Shown here one piece after another: positions 17,798 to 29,253 of a stretch of DNA of 64,000 bases (positions are counted from its first letter, which is position 1; every line of letters starts with the position of its first letter). Location of the stretch: contig CADEFN010000013.1 in the NCBI GenBank assembly GCA_902826615.1, positions 1-64,000 on the forward strand. Reading direction: 5' to 3'. Source of the DNA: an uncultured Gemmatimonadota bacterium. Lineage in GTDB: Bacteria > Gemmatimonadota > Gemmatimonadetes > Gemmatimonadales > Gemmatimonadaceae. The position numbers were made by a program, and so were the translations under genes. Under the pieces are notes generated by a model. It did not search any database. It was given only the letters and a program-made list of their open reading frames with translations, and was not told the origin of the DNA.

Positions 17798-18247
17798 TCA
17801 AACACTGAACTGCCGCAAATGGTGGTCGAGGTGTTTGGCCATCAGGCGGCTCCAGTCGCGTCCTGTCATGGCGCCGAAAAGGGGGTGTCGTGGCCACGAG
17901 GCGTCGAGCGGTTGCGCACCGAGGCTTCGCGCGAGTGTGATGGCCTCGCTCTTTTCACTCTCGAAGTTGTAGGTGCTCCGGGCAATGAGATCCGGCCCGG
18001 TCGGCACGCCTTTGGGCCAGGGCATGCTGAGCACGAAGAACTTCACCAGAAAGAGCGGGACCGGGGGCGCCTTCAGGGGCGCGGACTGCTGGCGGCCAAG
18101 CGCAATTCGCATGGCGCTGTTGACATGCCACAGCATCTGGTCGACGGACATTTTGCCCCAGGCTCGCGTCGCCCCAGGCGTGAGAGCCTCGAGTCGTCGT
18201 ACGAGTCTCTCGGTTGTGTCAGTCTGGTGCAAAAGTGTAACGGGCAT
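17798..18247 (-). CDS. DinB-like / DUF1569-type four-helix protein
   Basis: 149 residues. The stretch KMSVDQMLWHVNSAM and the C-terminal HLDHHLRQF provide the spaced histidines expected of DinB-superfamily metal sites. Function in such proteins is mostly unknown (thiol transfer in some members). It heads the minus-strand group and is divergent from the diguanylate cyclase gene. Confidence 0.75.
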   Translation of the reverse strand: MPVTLLHQTDTTERLVRRLEALTPGATRAWGKMSVDQMLWHVNSAMRIALGRQQSAPLKAPPVPLFLVKFFVLSMPWPKGVPTGPDLIARSTYNFESEKSEAITLARSLGAQPLDASWPRHPLFGAMTGRDWSRLMAKHLDHHLRQFSV

Positions 18248-18285
18248 CGCGCGCGAGCAGGGAGGTAGTGGCGGTCAGTTTACTG

Positions 18286-18402
18286 CCGGAAAGTTTTTCC
18301 GGTGAGGCCGTCTCGACGCAAAGAAGTTTCGTGGCGGCTGGCCCGGGCCGATCGTCTCCGGAAGGTAACGAAAGCCTTTCGTTGTCCTCGCCCGGATGTG
18401 AC
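18286..18402 (+). other. Structured leader before the diguanylate cyclase gene
   Basis: Two perfect hairpins flank the motif GACGCAAAG (18315-18323): CCGGAAA/TTTCCGG with a 3-nt loop (18286-18302) and AACGAAA/TTTCGTT with a 3-nt loop (18367-18383). GACGCAAAG also occurs in class-I cyclic-di-GMP riboswitches, but the rest of that consensus is not seen, so I call only a structured leader. Confidence 0.4.
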
Positions 18403-19560
18403 ATGGAACTGATGTTATGGCGGTGGAGCACCGCCGTTCAGGTGGCGTCGTGCCTGATGGTCACGCTCTTTTTCGTTGTCTTTGCCACGCGTGCGCGCTC
18501 GGCCGAGGTGCTCGCATGGCGACGGGCGTGGCTGATGAATGCTGTGGCCCTGCTTGTTACTGTCGCATTCTGGATGTCGGAGCCGACAGGCGCGCCGCCG
18601 CGCCTGGTGTCGGCTGTGTATCTCTCCGCAAAACTCGCATTTCTCGCGTCACTCGCGGGTGGCATCTGGATGGTCGCTCGCCCGGCGGCGTCGTTTCCTG
18701 GTGGTCGCCGCTCGGCGTACTTCATTGCGGCGTACTCCGTGGTTGGAGCGCTGCTGAGTACGTCGTTGCCAGCGCTTGGTGTGGTAGGCAGCATCGCCAT
18801 CGCGGGATTCCTCCTTCCGATGGGCGTGTGGTCGGCGAGGCAGGGCATTCCCGGTTTCCGGTGGCTTGGTCTGGGCCTCCTGGTCCGCGGCGCTGTGGCT
18901 GCGGCGGAGGGTGTTGCCTATGCCACGCAGCTCTCCGTCTTCACGATACTCTCGGATCAGCTGCGCGACGCGGCTTCGCTCTTCATGGCTGCGTCGTCGT
19001 CATTCGACAGCGGTGCGGAATGGTTGCTGGCGCTCGGTTGTGTACTGGTGACCATGCAGCGCCAGCGACACGAAGTGGAGCTGGTCAATCGAGACCTTCT
19101 CGCCGCGCAGGAGAATCTTCGCTCCCTTGCTGACCTCGATCCGCTCACCGGGTTGCTCAACCGCCGCGTGATGGGTGAAGTGCTGCGCCAGGCGCAGACC
19201 ACGGGAGGGTCGATTGCGTTCATCGATCTCGATGACTTCAAGCGTGTGAACGACCTGCACGGTCACGAAGCTGGAGACGCGTTGCTGCGCATCTTCGCCC
19301 AGGCACTGCGCGACAGCTTCAGGCCCGGCGATGCCGTGGTTCGTTATGCAGGAGATGAGTTTGTGGTGGTGGCTCGCGAACTCGACGCCGTCGCGCTCGG
19401 CGAGCGCATTGCGGTGCTGCGGGAAACCGCGCGAGATATTCCGTTCTCGTTTGGCGTCAGCGAACTGAATGCAGGAATGAACCCGGACGTGGCGCTCCGC
19501 TCTGCCGACGCCCGCATGTATGCGGCGAAGGCACTGACACAGGGCGCACAGGCAGCCTGA
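18403..19560 (+). CDS. Membrane diguanylate cyclase (GGDEF domain)
   Basis: 385 residues from ATG 18403; an upstream in-frame GTG (18268) has its GGAGG box only 2 nt away and would add 45 residues without features. About seven hydrophobic segments fill residues 10-225 (a seven-helix sensory module, unnamed), then a GGDEF domain with DPLTGLLNRR and IDLDDFKRVND. The signature is AGDEF in YAGDEFVVV, a variant that is usually still active. No RxxD inhibitory site is obvious. It should make cyclic di-GMP in response to a membrane signal. Confidence 0.88.
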   Translation: MELMLWRWSTAVQVASCLMVTLFFVVFATRARSAEVLAWRRAWLMNAVALLVTVAFWMSEPTGAPPRLVSAVYLSAKLAFLASLAGGIWMVARPAASFPGGRRSAYFIAAYSVVGALLSTSLPALGVVGSIAIAGFLLPMGVWSARQGIPGFRWLGLGLLVRGAVAAAEGVAYATQLSVFTILSDQLRDAASLFMAASSSFDSGAEWLLALGCVLVTMQRQRHEVELVNRDLLAAQENLRSLADLDPLTGLLNRRVMGEVLRQAQTTGGSIAFIDLDDFKRVNDLHGHEAGDALLRIFAQALRDSFRPGDAVVRYAGDEFVVVARELDAVALGERIAVLRETARDIPFSFGVSELNAGMNPDVALRSADARMYAAKALTQGAQAA

Positions 19561-19622
19561 CGGGACATCGTCGAACGCCAATTTCGGCAGACGACGGAAC
19601 CGACATGACGTTGTGGCCGTAT

Positions 19623-19630
19623 TAGCTTCA
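19623..19630 (+). promoter_or_regulatory. Possible -10 element TAGCTTCA close to the tonB-like start
   Basis: TAGCTT lies 9 nt before the ATG at 19638, so a transcript would start at or next to the start codon. The same hexamer precedes smpB (46131) and rpmJ (49508). No convincing -35 is seen here. Confidence 0.3.
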
Positions 19631-19637
19631 GGCCCAC

Positions 19638-20537
19638 ATGACCCTTCGCCGCTCTGCCGACTTCTCAACCGGAGACCTGCCTGATTCATCCGATCAGGCG
19701 TCGCGGCGTCCGGCCTACCGCCCTCCGCTCGGGATTCCGGAGCGGGACCGGCACCGCCGCGAAGCGACTTTGGCGTCCTTCTTTCTGCACGCGCTGCTGA
19801 TTTTCCTCATCGTGGCACCGCCACTCTGGATTTCGCGCGAGATCAACGCGCTCAACCAGCAGGGTCCCCGGGGCGACGGCCGGGCAGGGGGAGGAGGTGG
19901 TGGCAGTGGAGGCACCGGTGGGCAGTACAACAAGGAAAGTCTTCGATACTTCGCCATACCAGAGCCGGTTTCGGCAACGCCGACGGTACCAGAGCCGATC
20001 GAGACGCCCAAGCCCGAAGAGGTGAAGCCACCCGATCCGCCGAAACCGGAACCGGAGCCACCCAAGCCTCCGCCTGCTCCTGCTTCAGCGGACACCGGAA
20101 GCAAGTCTGCGACGCCACAGACCAGTGCAGAGGAGGGGAAGGGCGGCGGCTCAGGGAAGGACGGCACAGCTGGTAGTGGTCCCGGCACTGGGGGCGGAGT
20201 TGGCTCCGGTGTGGGAACGGGGCGCGGGTCGGGGACCGGCTCTGGGACCGGGGCGGGTAACGACGACTCGGACGTGTATCCCCCGACGGTTGTGGCCCTG
20301 CCGATCCTCCCCCTTCCAGTGCCCAACAAGGTGCGGCCGTACAAAATGGTCGCGTACTTCGAAGTCGACACCCTGGGGAACGCCAAATTGCTGGCCTTCA
20401 ACCCGTCGAATGACGGGGGCTACAACCGGCGGGTGCGCGACATGTTGTCGGAGATCCGCTTTCGTCCCGCGGTGCGCGGCAATGGTCGCCCCGTGCTGGA
20501 CACGGCCATCGTTACCGCTGAGGCTCCGCGGTCGTAA
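19638..20537 (+). CDS. TonB-like protein with Gly/Ser-rich linker
   Basis: 299 residues. A basic N-terminus precedes one membrane helix (about 45-65); then comes a glycine-rich block, a Pro/Glu/Lys-rich spanner (about 115-150), a second low-complexity Gly/Ser/Thr block (about 165-215) and a TonB-type C-terminal domain (YFEVDTLGNAKLLAF, IRFRPAVRGNGRPVLDT). The architecture fits an energy transducer working with a shared ExbB/ExbD, because no exb genes adjoin it. The low-complexity linkers are longer than in the tonB at 13827. Confidence 0.8.
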   Translation: MTLRRSADFSTGDLPDSSDQASRRPAYRPPLGIPERDRHRREATLASFFLHALLIFLIVAPPLWISREINALNQQGPRGDGRAGGGGGGSGGTGGQYNKESLRYFAIPEPVSATPTVPEPIETPKPEEVKPPDPPKPEPEPPKPPPAPASADTGSKSATPQTSAEEGKGGGSGKDGTAGSGPGTGGGVGSGVGTGRGSGTGSGTGAGNDDSDVYPPTVVALPILPLPVPNKVRPYKMVAYFEVDTLGNAKLLAFNPSNDGGYNRRVRDMLSEIRFRPAVRGNGRPVLDTAIVTAEAPRS

Positions 20538-20833
20538 GTCCAAATCCCACATAACTCTGGCCATTCGGTCGGAGCGGGAATATCTTCAGCCGGCTCTACC
20601 GCCGGGCTTGCACGCATCCCTCCCGTTCGGCGGTTGATCCGGTAAGCCGAGGTCGTGTGCGTGCGCCGTATTCGCGCCGTGACCGCAGCCGGGTCGAGAA
20701 TGCGCTACGGATGTCGAAGAGTGGGCGGGCGGATTGCTCGCTGGGGATGCGTGTGTGTCAGCTTCACGGGCGCGTCAGGGCGCGCGTCTCGTCCCTCGAT
20801 GGGAGCCCCCCAACTCTGCATGGAGATCGCGTA
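20538..20833 (+). other. 296-nt gap before the pyrophosphatase gene
   Basis: No protein gene is supported. A weak -10-like TATCTTCAG is at 20581. A 7-bp inverted repeat, ACCGCCG (20598-20604) with CGGCGGT (20628-20634), encloses 23 nt. A long untranslated leader is likely, since the pyrophosphatase start has its own ribosome-binding site at 20822. Confidence 0.4.
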
Positions 20834-23401
<2,568 letters not shown>

Positions 23402-23407
23402 CCCCAC

Positions 23408-23426
23408 CAGGGGCCAGGCGCCCCTG
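23408..23426 (+). other. GC-rich hairpin just after the pyrophosphatase stop
   Basis: CAGGGGC and GCCCCTG form a perfect 7-bp stem around a CAGGC loop, beginning 7 nt after the stop codon. No T-run follows, so it is more likely a 3'-end stabiliser than a terminator. Confidence 0.45.
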
Positions 23427-23452
23427 CGGTTGGAACAAGAGAATCAGGAAGT

Positions 23453-23495
23453 CGGGTAGCAGGGGCCAGCAGGCTCTTGCTACCCGAACTCGTTT
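23453..23495 (+). terminator. Hairpin with short T-run, likely terminator of hppA
   Basis: CGGGTAGCA (23453-23461) and TGCTACCCG (23478-23486) make a perfect 9-bp stem with a 16-nt loop, followed by aactcgtttt. The loop is longer than usual and the T-run short, so termination may be partial. Confidence 0.5.
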
Positions 23496-23574
23496 TGGGA
23501 CTTGCGGCTTGCCGCTTTCCAGGACATTCCACCTGTTATCTGTTTTCGCCGGATCTCGCCCCCAACCCGTCCCA

Positions 23575-25134
23575 ATGTCGACGTCGATCTTCGCCCGCAA
23601 ATCCGTCGCAGACTGTGAAGCCGAGGTGTCGCATGGCACCGGGCTCCGGCGCACACTTACCAAATGGCACCTCACGGCCCTGGGTGTTGGCGCCACCATC
23701 GGTGCCGGCATCTTTGCCACCACGGGAACGGCCATTGTGGGCGATGCCGCGCGGCCCGGGGCAGGGCCGGCGATTGTCTTTTCGTTCTTGCTCACCGCCG
23801 TGGCCTGCGGCTTTGCCGCCCTCTGTTACGCCGAGTTCGCGGCGATGGTGCCGATTTCGGGCTCCGCCTACACGTATTCGTATGCCGCGTTAGGCGAATT
23901 TGTCGCCTGGATCATCGGCTGGGACCTGATTGTCGAATATGCTGTGGGCAACATTGGTGTGGCGATCGGATGGTCAGGCCACTTTCGTGAGCTCCTCTCA
24001 CACGTCGGGCTGAGTATGCCCGCCTGGTTGTCCACCGACTACCGCAGCGCGCACGATGCCTTCAATGCGGTGGCGGCCGGCGCGACCGACGCCCCGACGG
24101 CCTTTCTGGCCTCGGCATGGAGTGCCGCGCCACGACCCATCGGATTTCCCGTCATCGTCAACCTGCCCGCTGCCTGCGTGGTTTTTCTCATGACGATCAT
24201 CCTGGTGCGGGGGATCAAGGAGTCGGCGTCGTTCAACAACTGGATGGTGATACTGAAGATCGCGATCATCCTGTTCTTCATTGCAGTCGGGGCGTTCCTC
24301 ATTCAGCCGTCCAACTGGAACGACGCCTCGCTGGGAGGATTTGCGCCTAACGGTTTCGCGGGTGTCTCGGCGGCGGCGGCCATCATCTTCTTTGCGTACA
24401 TCGGCTTCGATGCCGTTTCCACCGCCGCCGAAGAGGCTGAGAACCCGGCGCGCGACATGCCCTTTGGCATCATTGCCTCGCTGATCATCTGTACCGTGCT
24501 GTATGTGCTGCTCTCGTTGGTCCTCACGGGAATGGCCCCGTGGAAACAACTCGGCACCCCCGAACCGATGATCACGGCCCTGCAGCTCGCCAACGGTCCC
24601 CCGGTGTTGCTCAATGCCTCGCGGTTCATCATTGCCCTGGGCGCTGTTATCGCGATGGGGAGCGTGCTCCTCGTGTTCCAGATGGGGCAGCCCCGAATCT
24701 TCTTCTCGATGGCCCGTGACGGACTCCTTCCGCCCTTCCTGGCCAAGGTGCATCCGCGCTTTCGGACACCATGGGTCGGCACCATCATCACCGGCACCTT
24801 TGTCGCGACTTTCGCGGCCTTTGCCAACATCGCCGAAGTGGTGGACCTCACCAACATCGGGACCTTGTTTGCGTTTGTGCTGGTGTCCATCGGCGTCATC
24901 GTTTTGCGTCGCACCGATCCCGATCGCCCGCGACCGTTCCGCGTGCCGGGTGCCCCATTCACGCCACTCATTTCTGTTGCCGCCTGCCTGTATCTCATGC
25001 TGCAGCTGCCGCGCGTGACCTGGATCCGATTCGGGCTCTGGCTTGCGGCGGGTTTGGTGATCTATTTCCTGTACGGGTATCGGCACTCGGTGCTGCGCAC
25101 CGGCAAACGGGTCGTGGTGGACGAGCTCAAGTAG
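23575..25134 (+). CDS. APC-superfamily amino-acid permease (cationic amino-acid transporter type)
   Basis: 519 residues, about 12-14 membrane segments. I take ATG 23575 over 23509 because the family N-terminus (LTKWHLTALGVGATIGAGIF) follows at the expected distance. The motifs IGAGIFATTG, VPISGSAYTYSYAALGEF and FFAYIGFDAVSTAAEEAENP are typical of CAT/YfnA-like transporters. The substrate is probably an amino acid; which one cannot be read from sequence. The double GNAT gene begins 3 nt after its stop, so the two may share a transcript. It contains two CGTTAGGC octamers. Confidence 0.9.
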   Translation: MSTSIFARKSVADCEAEVSHGTGLRRTLTKWHLTALGVGATIGAGIFATTGTAIVGDAARPGAGPAIVFSFLLTAVACGFAALCYAEFAAMVPISGSAYTYSYAALGEFVAWIIGWDLIVEYAVGNIGVAIGWSGHFRELLSHVGLSMPAWLSTDYRSAHDAFNAVAAGATDAPTAFLASAWSAAPRPIGFPVIVNLPAACVVFLMTIILVRGIKESASFNNWMVILKIAIILFFIAVGAFLIQPSNWNDASLGGFAPNGFAGVSAAAAIIFFAYIGFDAVSTAAEEAENPARDMPFGIIASLIICTVLYVLLSLVLTGMAPWKQLGTPEPMITALQLANGPPVLLNASRFIIALGAVIAMGSVLLVFQMGQPRIFFSMARDGLLPPFLAKVHPRFRTPWVGTIITGTFVATFAAFANIAEVVDLTNIGTLFAFVLVSIGVIVLRRTDPDRPRPFRVPGAPFTPLISVAACLYLMLQLPRVTWIRFGLWLAAGLVIYFLYGYRHSVLRTGKRVVVDELK

Positions 25135-25137
25135 CGC

Positions 25138-26124
25138 ATGACTTCTCAGGCGGACGAGGTTGAGCTGGTATCGGTACGCGACGGCGCCTTTCTCGACGAG
25201 GCGCGGTCACTGCTGTCGGCCTACATCCGCTGGCTCGATGATCAGCTGGAGTCCCGGGACCATGCGCTCACGCAGCAGCACCTGGCCGAGGTGCGCGGGT
25301 TGCCGGGGGAATACGCGCCGCCGTTCGGCGATCTCGTTGCGATTCTGGTCAATGGACTGATGGCCGGGTGTGTGGGCATGCGCCGGCACTCGGCCGACGC
25401 GGCGGAGATCAAACGGCTTTTTGTGTCGCCCGGGTATCGGGGGCAATCGTTAGGGCTCCGCCTGTTGCAGGAGATGACCGACCGGGCTCAGCGACTTGGC
25501 TATCGGCGCTTGCTGCTGGACACGCTCCCTTTCATGGGGAGTGCGCAACGGCTCTACCGTCAGCTGGGGTTCACCGAGGTTGAGGCCTACCGATCTGGAG
25601 CAATTCCCGGCTCCCGCTTCTTTGAACTGGCGCTGGACACACCGCCCGACGCGCCACGCCTGGTCACTTGGGAGCCGTCCTTCCAAAACGACTTCGAACG
25701 GCTCAACCGTCAGTGGCTGGAGGAGTATTTTCGCGTCGAAGAAAAGGATCTCGAGGCCTTTCGCGACCCGCAGGCCACATTCCGGGACGGCGGTGGCGAA
25801 ATATTCTTCATCGAGGAAGGGGGACGCCTGGTCGGGACCTGTGCCGTGATTCGGGAGACGGATGGAAGTATGGAGCTCGCGAAGATGGCGGTGGCGCCGG
25901 AGTCGCGGGGCAAGGGATACGGCGACTGGCTGGTGCGCGCAGTGATCCAGTATGCCAGGGCACATGGGGCCGCCCGGCTCTTCCTGCTCTCGGACGAGAA
26001 GCTCGCGGATGCGCTGCGTCTATACGAGCGCGCCGGTTTCGAGCGGAAGCCTTTTCCCGGTCACACCGGGTATGAGCGCGGCGACGTGTTCATGGAGTAC
26101 GCCGCACTCTCGCAGACGCGGTAG
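25138..26124 (+). CDS. Protein with two GNAT acetyltransferase domains
   Basis: 328 residues. Two GNAT folds lie in tandem: the first at about 10-165 with acetyl-CoA loop SPGYRGQSLGLRLL, the second at about 175-325 with APESRGKGYGDWLV. Both keep the Arg/Gly-x-Gly-x-Gly/Ala type pyrophosphate loop, so both may bind acetyl-CoA. Substrate unknown. Its stop codon directly abuts the stop codon of the DedA gene on the other strand, leaving no intergenic base and no room for a terminator. Confidence 0.88.
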   Translation: MTSQADEVELVSVRDGAFLDEARSLLSAYIRWLDDQLESRDHALTQQHLAEVRGLPGEYAPPFGDLVAILVNGLMAGCVGMRRHSADAAEIKRLFVSPGYRGQSLGLRLLQEMTDRAQRLGYRRLLLDTLPFMGSAQRLYRQLGFTEVEAYRSGAIPGSRFFELALDTPPDAPRLVTWEPSFQNDFERLNRQWLEEYFRVEEKDLEAFRDPQATFRDGGGEIFFIEEGGRLVGTCAVIRETDGSMELAKMAVAPESRGKGYGDWLVRAVIQYARAHGAARLFLLSDEKLADALRLYERAGFERKPFPGHTGYERGDVFMEYAALSQTR

Positions 26125-26778
26125 CTACGCCGCCAGGCGCTTGACCCGCGCGCGCTCCTGCAACACGGCTACAATGCCGGGGATCACGGAGAGGATGATG
26201 ATCGCGAGAATCACCAGTCCGAAGTTCTCCTTGACTACCGGAAGGTTGCCAAAGAAGTACCCGGCGAGCAGCATGCTCGATACCCACACAATCCCGCCCG
26301 TCACATTCCAGCCCGCAAACTTCGCGTAGGGCATGGTGCCCGCACCGGCCACAAAAGGCGCGAAGGTGCGAATGATGGGGATAAAACGCGCCAGAAAGAT
26401 GGTTTTCCCGCCATGCCGGGTGAAGAACTCATGTGTCTGGTCGATATGCGCCTTCTTGACCAGTGGCAGCTTGCCGGCAGCCGCCCGCTCGCCAAAAATG
26501 CTGCCTAACCAGTAGTTGACGGCATCACCGGCAATGGCACACACAATGAGCAGGACGAGGAGCAGCCAGACATTGAGCGTGGACGCCGCCGCCGCCAGCG
26601 CTCCGGTTGCAAAGAGCAGGGAATCCCCCGGCAGAAACGGGGTGATGACAAACCCGGTTTCTGCGAAGATGATCAGTGCGAGAATGACATAGGTCCAGGG
26701 ACCGGCCCACGTCACCATCTCGACCAGGTGTGCGTCGAGGTGGAGGATCCAGTCGATGGCCAGCTGCAGGTATTCCAT
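26125..26778 (-). CDS. DedA/SNARE-associated family membrane protein
   Basis: 217 residues from ATG 26778; a frame to 26955 would overlap the next gene and is rejected. Hydrophobic segments and the family marks FAETGFVITPFLPGDSLLFA, GDAVNYWLGSIFGE and FLARFIPIIRTFAPFVAG are all present. DedA proteins act in the inner membrane and are linked to lipid-carrier flipping and proton-motive force. It follows the kinase gene with a 22-nt gap and is probably the last gene of the minus-strand operon that starts with the ErpA-like gene. Confidence 0.92.
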   Translation of the reverse strand: MEYLQLAIDWILHLDAHLVEMVTWAGPWTYVILALIIFAETGFVITPFLPGDSLLFATGALAAAASTLNVWLLLVLLIVCAIAGDAVNYWLGSIFGERAAAGKLPLVKKAHIDQTHEFFTRHGGKTIFLARFIPIIRTFAPFVAGAGTMPYAKFAGWNVTGGIVWVSSMLLAGYFFGNLPVVKENFGLVILAIIILSVIPGIVAVLQERARVKRLAA

Positions 26779-26800
26779 GGAGACTTCGGATGGGTGAGGA

Positions 26801-27733
26801 TCAGGCGGCCGGTGTGCCGAGCAGCCGCACCGCGCTCCGGACGGCTCCACGAACAGGGACCACGTCATCTTCGCGCAACGTGGCGCCAGGGACGGCCGTC
26901 TTGAGGCGGGAGAAGAGCCGTTTGCGGAGCAGTGAGCCCTTGCGCAGCAGGCCACCGCCTAACGCCATGGGAATCGCCGCCCGTTCGTCGACAAACAACT
27001 GACGCGCCAGCGTGCGGGCGTGCAACACCAGCTCTTCCACGGCCAGGCTCACCAGCGAATTGGCGCGCAGATCGCCGGCCTGGGCCGTCGCCAGTACCAC
27101 AGGAGCGAGGGAGGCCAGCTGTGCGGCTTTGGCGCTGGCCGACCAGCCGATGAGCGACGCGACGTCGTTCACTTCAGCGGCGGTGAGTATGGCGCCGGTC
27201 AGCTGGGTTTCCATCTCGCGGCCGTCGTAGGCGGCGGTGACCACACTCAGCGCTCGGCGGCCGAGCCACTGGCCACTGCCTTCGTCGCCGCAGACCGGGC
27301 CCCAGCCCCCGCAGCGTGCAAACGCGCCCGTCGGGCCGCGTCCATAGCCTACCGAACCCGTGCCAGAAATGACCAGGATGCCGGGTCCGTCGCCAAAGGC
27401 GTCGTCCAGTCCGATGCTTGCGTCAGTATGTACCAGGACGTCTTCGGCACATTCACGCGCCATGAGCGCCTGCCACAGCCCTTCACGCTCCGGCTCCCGC
27501 CCCGCGCCCGAGACACCCACGCAGAGCACCTTTGGGGTGACATGGGTCATCTCGCATGCCGCCAAGGCGTCCTTCACCGTGGCGGCAATGACGTCGGCCG
27601 AGTGTTCGATGCCCGCAATACTGATGGCACCGCCGGGCCCTTCGACGGTCACGATGGACTGGCCTGCCTCGTCGGCGACCATGGCGCGGGTCCGTGAGCC
27701 CCCGCTGTCAACACCTACGACGATGGCACTCAT
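26801..27733 (-). CDS. N-acetylglucosamine kinase-like (BadF/BadG/BcrA ATPase family)
   Basis: 310 residues from ATG 27733. ASKHA-fold phosphate loops are visible: VGVDSGGSRTRAMV at the N-terminus, ISGTGSVGYGR, and CGDEGSGQWLGRRAL. This is the BadF/BadG family that includes eukaryotic-type GlcNAc kinase. Coupling with a symporter (4-nt overlap) and NagB supports phosphorylation of an imported amino sugar (inference from context). It contains one CGTTAGGC octamer (Leu-Gly). Confidence 0.88.
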   Translation of the reverse strand: MSAIVVGVDSGGSRTRAMVADEAGQSIVTVEGPGGAISIAGIEHSADVIAATVKDALAACEMTHVTPKVLCVGVSGAGREPEREGLWQALMARECAEDVLVHTDASIGLDDAFGDGPGILVISGTGSVGYGRGPTGAFARCGGWGPVCGDEGSGQWLGRRALSVVTAAYDGREMETQLTGAILTAAEVNDVASLIGWSASAKAAQLASLAPVVLATAQAGDLRANSLVSLAVEELVLHARTLARQLFVDERAAIPMALGGGLLRKGSLLRKRLFSRLKTAVPGATLREDDVVPVRGAVRSAVRLLGTPAA

Positions 27734-29247
27734 GCGCGAGTCCGCGCGGACGGGGCAGGGTGGGTGAGCGACGACAACATGCCAGTAAGCAAAGTGATGG
27801 AGGTTCCGATGAGCACATACCAAGGCCACGCGATGCGGCCAAAGGGCCCCAGTGCCGAAGCGAGCGAAGGATAAGCAGCCGAGATCTGTTTTGCGAAGAC
27901 AACAAACGCCATCACGCCAATTCCCACAGCCATCCCGGTAATGGCGTCACGCTGCTGAGCCCGTGACCAGAGCAGCCCCAGAAAAAATCCGCCCAGCAGG
28001 CCGCCGTACGTAAATGACGCGATCGAGAGCGCAACGACGACCACCGGCGTGCCCTGCGCCTTGTACAGGAGGGCGCCCCCGATGAGGATGACCGCCCAGA
28101 AGAGGGTCAGCAGCTTGCCGACACGCAGGGCAGCGGGATCGTCCACGGAGCGGCCGGTGAACGGCAAGTAGATGTCGTGCGCCGTTGCCGCGGCCAGCGA
28201 ATTGATGCTCCCCGAGACCGTGCTCATCGCGGCGGCGAGAATGGCGGCCACCACGAGTCCCGTCATTCCGGGCGGCATCACCTCGATGATGAAGGTCGGA
28301 AAGATCTCGTCAGGCTTGGGGAAGGTGCGTGCCTCGTAATAGGCCCAAAGCCCGATGCCGATGAAGAGGAACATCGCGAACTGGATGATCACCGCGATGC
28401 CGGAGCCAATGAGTGAACGGCGGGCGTCGCGCAACGAGGCGGCCGCCAGAAGACGCTGGACAATGAGCTGGTCGGCACCATGCGAAGCCATGGCGAGGAA
28501 CCCACCCCCGAGGAGACCTGCCCAGATGGTGTGCGGTTTGTCGATCGCGAGGGTGGAGTCGAACCAGCGCAGTTTGCCAGCCTCACTCGCTCGCGACAGG
28601 ATCGCACTCCATCCACCATCGACACCGTCGCCAAGGAGCCACAACGCCGCTACACCGCCCATGAGATACACGCCGGTCTGCAGCACGTCTGTCCACACCA
28701 CCGCGCGCATCCCGCCATGGTAGGTGTAGAACAGGGTGAAAATGCCAAGCCCGATGATCGAGACCGGTGCCACCAGATGTGGCGGAAGTGCCGGGCCGAT
28801 GATGAGCCCGATGGGAATGGCGGTTGCAAAGACCCGCACCGAGTCGCCTAACGCACGTGTCACCATGAAGGTGATCGAGGCGAGCCGGCGTGTGGCTACG
28901 CCAAAGCGACGTTCGAGCAGCGCATACGCGGTCACCAGCTCGCCCTGGAAATAGCGCGGGAGCAGCACGGCCGAGACCACGATCCGTCCGAGCAGGTAGC
29001 CCGTGGCAACCTGCAGGAAAGTGAAGTCCCCGAGATAGGCGAGCCCCGGGATCGAGATGAAGGTGAGTGCGCTCGTTTCCGTGGCAACCACGGAGAAGAG
29101 AATGGCCCACCACGGAATGGCCTTGTCGGCCACGAAGTAGTCGCGGGCACTTTTCTGGCCGCGGCCAAGCCACACACCTAACGCGGTGGAAAGACCCATG
29201 TACACCACCAGCACCACGAGATCGAGCCACGTGAACTGGGCGCTCAT
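27730..29247 (-). CDS. Sodium:solute symporter (SSS family)
   Basis: 505 residues with about 13 membrane segments. Family marks include SVVATETSALTFISIPG in the second and third helices and AAAMSTVSGSINSLAAATAHD in the helix with the sodium-site serines. The stop overlaps the kinase start by 4 nt, and NagB lies 6 nt upstream. The context predicts uptake of an amino sugar, sialic acid or muropeptide-derived sugar driven by sodium (inference). Confidence 0.9.
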   Translation of the reverse strand: MSAQFTWLDLVVLVVYMGLSTALGVWLGRGQKSARDYFVADKAIPWWAILFSVVATETSALTFISIPGLAYLGDFTFLQVATGYLLGRIVVSAVLLPRYFQGELVTAYALLERRFGVATRRLASITFMVTRALGDSVRVFATAIPIGLIIGPALPPHLVAPVSIIGLGIFTLFYTYHGGMRAVVWTDVLQTGVYLMGGVAALWLLGDGVDGGWSAILSRASEAGKLRWFDSTLAIDKPHTIWAGLLGGGFLAMASHGADQLIVQRLLAAASLRDARRSLIGSGIAVIIQFAMFLFIGIGLWAYYEARTFPKPDEIFPTFIIEVMPPGMTGLVVAAILAAAMSTVSGSINSLAAATAHDIYLPFTGRSVDDPAALRVGKLLTLFWAVILIGGALLYKAQGTPVVVVALSIASFTYGGLLGGFFLGLLWSRAQQRDAITGMAVGIGVMAFVVFAKQISAAYPSLASALGPFGRIAWPWYVLIGTSITLLTGMLSSLTHPAPSARTRA

Positions 29248-29253
29248 TGCGAC

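Noticed and set aside
18248-18402. Cyclic-di-GMP riboswitch before the GGDEF gene
   Set aside because: Only GACGCAAAG agrees; the 5' GGGCAAACC part and the GNRA tetraloop with its receptor are not present. Kept only as a structured leader.
20657-20833. N-terminal extension of the pyrophosphatase back to 20657
   Set aside because: The part before 20834 is Arg/Ser-rich without features, while 20834 has a Shine-Dalgarno sequence followed by a signal-like helix.
23998-25086. Open frame of 362 codons opposite the APC permease
   Set aside because: Charged low-complexity antisense frame; the permease on the plus strand has full family motifs.
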